Shown here piece after piece: positions 58,984 to 64,000 of a DNA stretch of 64,000 nucleotides. This stretch comes from Hofstenia miamia (lineage: Eukaryota > Xenacoelomorpha > Acoela). The translations under genes and the position numbers were made by a program. The stretch's first letter is position 1; the number at the start of each line of letters is the position of its first letter. The notes under the pieces were generated by a model. The model ran no database searches, was not told where the DNA came from, and saw only the letters and a list, made by a program, of their open reading frames with translations. The DNA lies in the NCBI GenBank assembly GCA_004352715.1, contig SCFE01000019.1, forward strand, positions 1,104,579 through 1,168,578, written 5' to 3'.

Positions 58984-60150
58984 AACTCTGGCTAACAATT
59001 GAGGACAGTATTCAGTTAAACACAAAGTATGGTACATTGGTAAAGATAAGATTTGATAATGGGTTTTACTATTTTCTACATAAATGCTATGTCAATGCAT
59101 TGGGTGAAAACCTTCCCACAATGATGATATGGAAATTGAGACTGAGGTAGTGTGAATTGTATTGTATTACAGTTTAGTAAATAAATAAATAAAAAACACA
59201 GTTTTGTTTTCACTCTTTACATGTAATAGTTTTTATTTTTATACTGCAAATATAATAAACAAAAAATCATTAATTACTAGCTACAATGGTTTCACAACAT
59301 ATTTTTTAAATTTACATTGATTATTACTAGTAACTGGTGGTAATAATATACCTCATTGTCACTGTTGAATGTTCATTTGATGTACAAATTTAAAATAGTC
59401 CTTTATACAGTCTGTAGAATTTCCCATAATTTGTGGATACCAGTAACCTTGATCAAGTAAATTTTCCACAGGCCAAGAGATTAACTAACTAAAAAACCTG
59501 CTGTTCATTCTATTGCATGCACAAAATGTAGTTTCTTTTCTACCTGACAAATTCAGAGATTTGATAAAAGTAATCATTTGCTCATTTGCTAGGTTTCCTT
59601 CTGTAAATCTGATATGATGGAAGTTACACTGATACCAATTGAAAGCTTTCTGTATATGTCCTGGCAAACAATCAAAATTCTCCTTTGATTGGTGTACTGT
59701 AATAATGTAGAGTTTTTCATCAATTAAAATCAACAATTACTTGATGTAATAAACATTATTGTATGGGGCACCTTTAATTTTAGCTCAGGGTTTTTCAAGT
59801 TTATACTGCTGGGCAAAAATCACAAGATGATAAAATATTGTTGTAATAGAAACAGATTATAATTATGAATATTATACATATTGTTTTAAATATTACTTTG
59901 AAATAGTTTGTTGAATTTGACATTAAAATAAATTTTTTTTACAAAATTTAATGAATTTATTTGGCTGGAGGTATGGTTTTATTTAACTTTACAAGGATTA
60001 TGTTGAGTTATATGCATTGTGTATTAGTTTTAGATATTTCTTAAGAAATTTACTAAATTTATTTATTCAGTTATCCCCTATATGTCTTAGGTTTATTATG
60101 AAATTATTGGATTCATTTCCTAGCAATGCAATTTTACTTTTTCAGTAAAA
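58984..60150. repeat. 1.17-kb direct duplication, copy 2
   Basis: Second copy of the block. It carries an open minus-strand frame at 59736-59485 that is disrupted in copy 1 by the clustered differences. Confidence 0.85.
59485..59736 (-). CDS. Unrecognised coding-like fragment (83 aa)
   Basis: The frame reads MLILIDEKLYIITVHQSKEN, then GHIQKAFNWYQCNFHHIRFT and SLNLSGRKETTFCACNRMN. After a stop, similar coding-like sequence continues (WPVENLLDQGYWYPQIMGN). Residue composition (W, H, C, Q, F) is unlike that of random AT-rich frames, so it probably derives from a real protein. The minus orientation matches the Polinton-like genes to the right, of which it may be a downstream member. No motif is identified. 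Confidence 0.35.
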   Translation of the reverse strand: MLILIDEKLYIITVHQSKENFDCLPGHIQKAFNWYQCNFHHIRFTEGNLANEQMITFIKSLNLSGRKETTFCACNRMNSRFFS

Positions 60151-60164
60151 ATTTTGCCTTAATT

Positions 60165-61285
60165 ATAATTTTAGCATTTTTTGAACAAATTTACTTTAAT
60201 TTTCCACCCAGTGGCATGATTTCAACATTTTTGAAAAGAAATTTAATTTAATATTTCACCTGGCAGTATGATTTCAACATTTTTTGAAGAACTTTACTTT
60301 AATTTTCTGCCTGGCAGTATGATTTCAACATTTTTTGAAGAACTTTACTCTAATTTTCTCCTGGTGGTATTAATTTATGTTATCTGTTTTAAAATTGGTG
60401 AAGGCTTCTGCTGTTTGTTCTGTTCAGCCTACATGCAATGTAGACACCTTGTGGGTGGTGTGGAAGATCTCCTAGTCACAGCTTTCAATTTTAAACCTGC
60501 GCCTATATATTTCTGATTCATGGTGTAAAGTAAACAAAGCTGTACACTTGTACAGACACTGTGAGTTCAAATCTCACTGAATCAACTTTGCAATATTTAT
60601 ATTGCACAATATTGTGGGGCCCATAAACTGTTTTATGTTAATATGCATCCAAGGGTAATATTGCATTGACATATTGCAAGAATTTGTTATTCATTTTGAC
60701 AGGTCCAGAATTCAATTATCATTATATTCAATTGTATTTGAATACATATATTCTAAATTTTAACTTGAATAATTAATATATTTAGTGAAATAAAGCTTAC
60801 CTTTTAATGTAGAAATATAGCTAAGCCCAAAGTATACATCAGTGAAAAACCATTTAAGGTTATTCAAAGATACACACAAGGATGGATATATATAATACAT
60901 CCAACAAGAAAGAATGTGTGGTTAATAATCAGCATCAACATTAATAATCTTGCAGAACTTCACTTAACCAGTAGATCTAAAATAAAAAAGTTAAAGCATA
61001 CCATGGGGGTTTGAATTTACATAACTTCTTTGTAAAAAAATAATACCACCCAGTGAAAAATTAAGTAAAATTTCTTCAAAAAATGTTGAAATCATACCAC
61101 TGGGTGGAAAATTAATGTAAGTTTCCTCAAAAAAACATTAAAATCATAATGGCAGATGGAAAATTAAATTTCTTCAAAAAATGTTGAAATCATACCACCA
61201 TGTGTAAAATTAATGTAAGTTTCTTCAAAAAAATGTTTAAATTATATTGCTGGGCAGAAAATTAAAGTAAATTTTTTTTTTCAAC
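60165..61285. mobile_element. Element bounded by inverted minisatellite arrays
   Basis: The left array (60165-60375) has about four 51-52-bp units of the form CTGGCAGTATGATTTCAACA, then TTTTTTGAAGAACTTTACTT and TAATTTTC. The right array (61036-61285) has about five units in the opposite orientation (GTTGAAATCATACCACTGGG, TGGAAAATTAATGTAAGTTT). They enclose 660 bases of unique sequence. Tandem repeats arranged as inverted termini occur in some non-autonomous DNA elements. The arms could also fold into one large hairpin. No transposase frame is present between them. Confidence 0.55.
60514..60584 (+). ncRNA. tRNA-like sequence (71 nt), tRNA pseudogene or SINE head
   Basis: A 7-bp acceptor-like stem is perfect (TGATTCA/TGAATCA). 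A T-arm is perfect (GTGAG-TTCAAAT-CTCAC) with a TTCAAAT loop and a B-box-like GAGTTCAAATC. An anticodon-like stem CTGTA/TACAG encloses a loop of six bases instead of seven. The D-arm is weak (three pairs). The five-base variable region is of normal size. The short anticodon loop and poor D-arm argue against a functional tRNA. A SINE head or decayed tRNA is more likely. Confidence 0.45.
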
Positions 61286-61789
61286 CTAACAATTTTATTT
61301 TATAAACTCCATTTTTTAAATTTTATTTTGAGATTAGTTCTATGATGTTTGACTAAAATTAACTTAATTGTAAAATATATCAAGCATTATTTTGAAATGT
61401 TAAAATACATGTTCTCTCTAGCAGCACCAAATATGTAAGCCAATGTAATGGAGTTGAAAGAAAAACAGAGCTTTTTTTACAGTTTTTATTTGGTAATGTT
61501 TTGTGTTTGTAATTTATTTTATTTACACAATATACCAATAATAGATGTTGTGTTTTCCTTAACAAACACTGGAAAAAATTTTTTTTAATGTTAAATATGT
61601 GCAAGAAATCAATTTTTCTTATTCATATAATATTCATTATTTAATTGTAAAAATAACTTACCCTGTGATAGAGAAATTCAACCATCCCTACTCAATCTCC
61701 ATAAAAACTGAATAATATGTTACATTTTACAACTTGGAAAATTAATATCAATAGATTTATTTAATTAAAAACACAAATGTATGGTTATA
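61286..61789. other. Unannotated spacer
   Basis: AT-rich. No feature recognised between the inverted arrays and the Polinton-like genes. Confidence 0.35.
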
Positions 61790-62440
61790 ACTTTAGAGGT
61801 TACACAAATGCTGCAAACATCAAAGGAAATAATTTTGATTTCTTCATTCTGTGCAAATATTCAATGTGATATACATTCTACCAGTTCATGTGAATTCTAT
61901 TATTTGACCCTGCTTGCTACAAAACTTTGTTTATTCTATCAATGTATGATTTTGACACCAACTTATACATTGAATTTCACATTTCATGATGCATTATGGG
62001 TATGGTACTTGGTTTGGCAAATTGTGTTAACACTAATGGTGGTTTATCCAATATGGGTAATCAGGTGCTACCAACAAATTAAAGCTCTACAATATTGGTT
62101 TGTATCATTAAAACATGATTTCCACCATATGTCATGTTCATAGCTGACATCAGTTGTTGTATTTGGATAAATTTTTCCATAAAATCCTAGCATTTTGCCA
62201 GCCTGGTCTAAACCCACTTTATATTCCAACTTGTTTGTTGCTTGTTAGTGTCTACCAACCAATTTAAATTGTATTGAAACACCTTCACATTTAAGAATGG
62301 AGTTTATATCTTTATACAAGTCCTCAAAGCTATGGACATGCTTGGAATAAAACAGCAAATGAATTTTGGTTCAATCTTTTTTCTTCAAAACCCACCATTG
62401 TGTCTTAAGATTAAGAAATTTTGACAGGTACCCAACAGTG
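61790..62440 (-). pseudogene. Polinton-associated gene remnant, copy 2
   Basis: Translated pieces on the minus strand (SKFLNLK, SFEDLYKDINSILKCEGVSI, GLDQAGKMLGFYGKIYPNTT, YEHDIWWKSCFNDTNQYC) align in order with copy 1 at 62780-63550. The nucleotide similarity is also plain (TACCAACA..TT.A.G.TCTACAAT and ATGATTTCCACC). The period between copies is about 1 kb. The N-terminal part is missing, cut at the dispersed repeat near 62450. There are many stops. Confidence 0.5.
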
Positions 62441-62444
62441 GCAT

Positions 62445-62535
62445 ACACAGGGGGACATGGTGGAATGTCTCCCCTGTCAAGCTTCCAAATTTGATTTTGA
62501 CTCAATAAATCAAAACCCTACAGTTTAAAGCATGT
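62445..62535. repeat. Dispersed repeat with GGGGACAT...ATGTCTCC palindrome, copy 2
   Basis: Second copy of the family at 35160-35250. It sits where copy 2 of the Polinton-like gene loses its N-terminus, so its insertion or an associated deletion may have truncated the gene. Confidence 0.6.
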
Positions 62536-62779
62536 GTATTTATTAAGTAAAAGTGAAAACTATTTATAAATATATTTAAAAATCAGTAATTTTATTATCT
62601 TATGCAAGAAATCATTTTCAAGTTGATAAAACACAAATGTATTTTATAATGAGGTAGATGAAGTGATGGAAATCTTTCCCAAAATTAATGTTTTATTAGT
62701 GAAATAAAAAAATTAACAATCAATTTATTATGCACTATTCACAAATTACTTTAATGCAAATGTGTTGTGATTAATTTCC

Positions 62780-63550
62780 AATTGACAATGCCACTAGCTT
62801 TTTCCTGTTTTTTCCCCATTTGTTCAAATATCAAGTGTGATTTACAATTGCCCTGTACCAGTGAATCTCACTGGATAGCCTTGCTTGGTACAAAATTTCA
62901 TTGTTATTCTGTCAATATATGATTTTGAAACTGGTTTATACATCAGATTTTGTTTTCATGGTGTATGACAGGGGTGGTATTAATTTTTTCTTTATGTGTT
63001 AGCAATAGAGGGCATTTATCCAACATGGGCAAATGAGTACTACCAACATGTTGAGGTTCTACAATGTCTGTGTGTATCATTACGATATGATTTCCACCAA
63101 AAATATCACAGCTGTAATTAGTGGTTGTTACCATTTCTCAATATATCTTTCTGTAAAAGCCTAGCAGATTTCCAGCTTGGACCAAGTCTATTTCATATTG
63201 TGAATCATTCTTCACCATTAATAAATTGTGAAACATTCTAAATTTTAATGAAATCCCATAGGGGTCTAACGTAATTTATATATTCATAGAGTTCATGAAA
63301 GCTATGCATATGCCCTGAATAAATTTCCAATCAGGTTATGTTTCCATCTTTATCCTTTAAAGTCCATGTTGGGTGTTTAAGATTAAGAAATTTTGATGGG
63401 TATCCAAAATCAATTAGCACAACCTCACAGGCATTATATATTGGTTTGTTCAAATACATTGTAAATTCATTCAATCCATCCAGATGACATACCCCAGCCT
63501 TCCAACATTTTTCAGATAATAATATTACAATAACCATTACATATAACACC
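62780..63550 (-). pseudogene. Polinton-associated virion-type gene, copy 1
   Basis: The frame at 63549-63331 has LNEFTMYLNKPIYNACEVVL followed by IDFGYPSKFLNLKHPTW. Later pieces include SFHELYEYIN and, at 63134-62943, FGGNHIVMIHTDIVEPQHVG followed by STHLPML. The order 'F...L..pI.....EV.L.d..YPs', a mid-region helix and 'hTDIVEP..VG....PML' resembles a protein regularly found beside the protease and capsid genes of Polinton/Maverick elements. A minor-capsid role is only a guess. Stops and frame changes mark it as dead. It directly follows the protease remnant in the same orientation. Confidence 0.5.
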
Positions 63551-63756
63551 CATCTATGAGTTTGTTATCAAGCAAGTGAAATTGCAATGTAATGTCTATG
63601 TATTTTTTTAAATTGTACATGTGTTTTTATCAAATACAAGTTTTGGATAATTTTATTAAGACCATTATAACACAAAAAATCATTAATAAATGGTAAATTG
63701 GTAAACAAAAGCACCTATGGTAATTTATTAAAAAATAAAAATGCACAAAATATACA

Positions 63757-63996
63757 TTAAGCACCACATATTGGAGATGTTCCTTGTAAACTTGTTTTTC
63801 TATCACCCTCATAAATGCAAGATCCTGGATAGCCAGTGTGACAATAGCATTTGATGCTGGGATAATGTTTTAAGGGATGTGCAAGAGAATCTTTGAAAAT
63901 TAAGTCACCATTGTCATCTTGTATAATCAACAGCCAATGTGTACAATGGTGATTGCATGGACTTGCATTTGCAATTAAATATGAGCCTTTAAGCAA
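63757..63996 (-). pseudogene. Adenovirus-type (adenain-fold) cysteine protease of a Polinton
   Basis: The 79-codon frame contains the catalytic order of adenain/Ulp1-type proteases: His20 in CTHWLLI, Asp36 in LIFKDSLAHP 16 residues on, Gln71 in LQGTS and Cys77 in SPICGA. The His-Asp spacing and the closely spaced Gln and Cys fit Polinton proteases, which process virion proteins. Right after the CGA a stop replaces the next codon, while the following sequence (CIFCAFLFF) still reads like the conserved hydrophobic helix, so a single nonsense change seems to end the frame. The start lies at the window edge and more N-terminal sequence may lie beyond it. Confidence 0.65.
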
Positions 63997-64000
63997 ACTT

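Noticed and set aside
60514-60584. Functional tRNA gene
   Set aside because: The acceptor and T-arms are perfect, but the anticodon loop has six bases and the D-arm is weak, so a tRNA-like remnant is the safer call.
61781-62143. 120-codon plus-strand hydrophobic frame
   Set aside because: It is antisense to the second copy of the Polinton-like gene. The minus-strand pieces align with the other copy in order.
1-64000. CRISPR arrays, bacterial operons, riboswitches, prophage
   Set aside because: No regularly spaced short repeats with unique spacers and no prokaryotic gene organisation were seen. All evidence points to an animal nuclear genome.

Overview
This is nuclear DNA of an AT-rich invertebrate animal. 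The evidence is a rhodopsin-family receptor gene split by a canonical GT-AG intron, many metazoan transposons of eukaryotic classes (Tc1, mariner, hAT, piggyBac, LINE, LTR, Polinton-like), abundant (TA)n microsatellites and scaffold gaps. Species and phylum cannot be fixed from the sequence alone. Host genes are sparse and almost everything recognisable is mobile-element debris.

Layout. 1-8260: a possible membrane-protein exon at the left edge, a broken C2H2 zinc-finger gene, a hAT element with a perfect 8-bp target duplication, an integrase fragment, a 1000-N gap and LINE reverse-transcriptase remains. 8260-16640: a LINE fragment on the minus strand, a GC-richer promoter-like patch, a possible orphan exon, a piggyBac-type MITE and a second MITE. 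16640-23470: a Tc1 element with a spurious gap, one intact intronless SPFH/Band 7 membrane protein gene (18525-19553, minus), a decayed mariner with extra copies of its right end, and a second Tc1. 23470-34770: mostly unannotated AT-rich sequence with a badly decayed LINE at 26.9-28.6 kb. 34776-37480: a two-exon, apparently complete class A GPCR on the minus strand. 39540-41560: a broken hAT-like transposase-derived gene.

42-46.7 kb: degenerate repeats and the 3' end of a LINE with a restriction-like endonuclease. 46748-52318: a complete LTR retrotransposon framework (two LTRs of about 1.1-1.2 kb, 4-bp target duplication, polypurine tract, primer-site position). Its 3.3-kb interior holds one long decayed reading frame of unknown type and no recognisable pol. 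52.9-56.9 kb: two further LINEs, one interrupted by a palindromic MITE. 57.5-64 kb: a duplicated 1.17-kb block joined by a single N, a pair of inverted minisatellite arrays around a tRNA-like hairpin, and at the right edge a decayed Polinton-like cluster. That cluster has an adenovirus-type cysteine protease followed by two tandem copies of a virion-associated-type gene.

Only the SPFH gene and the GPCR look functional. The rest records repeated insertion, nesting and decay. Two single-N joins flanked by direct duplications, and one gap with overlapping ends, are probably assembly artefacts and should be resolved before any duplication is interpreted. The best candidates for new biology are the pol-less LTR element with its long unknown protein and the element bounded by inverted tandem-repeat arrays.
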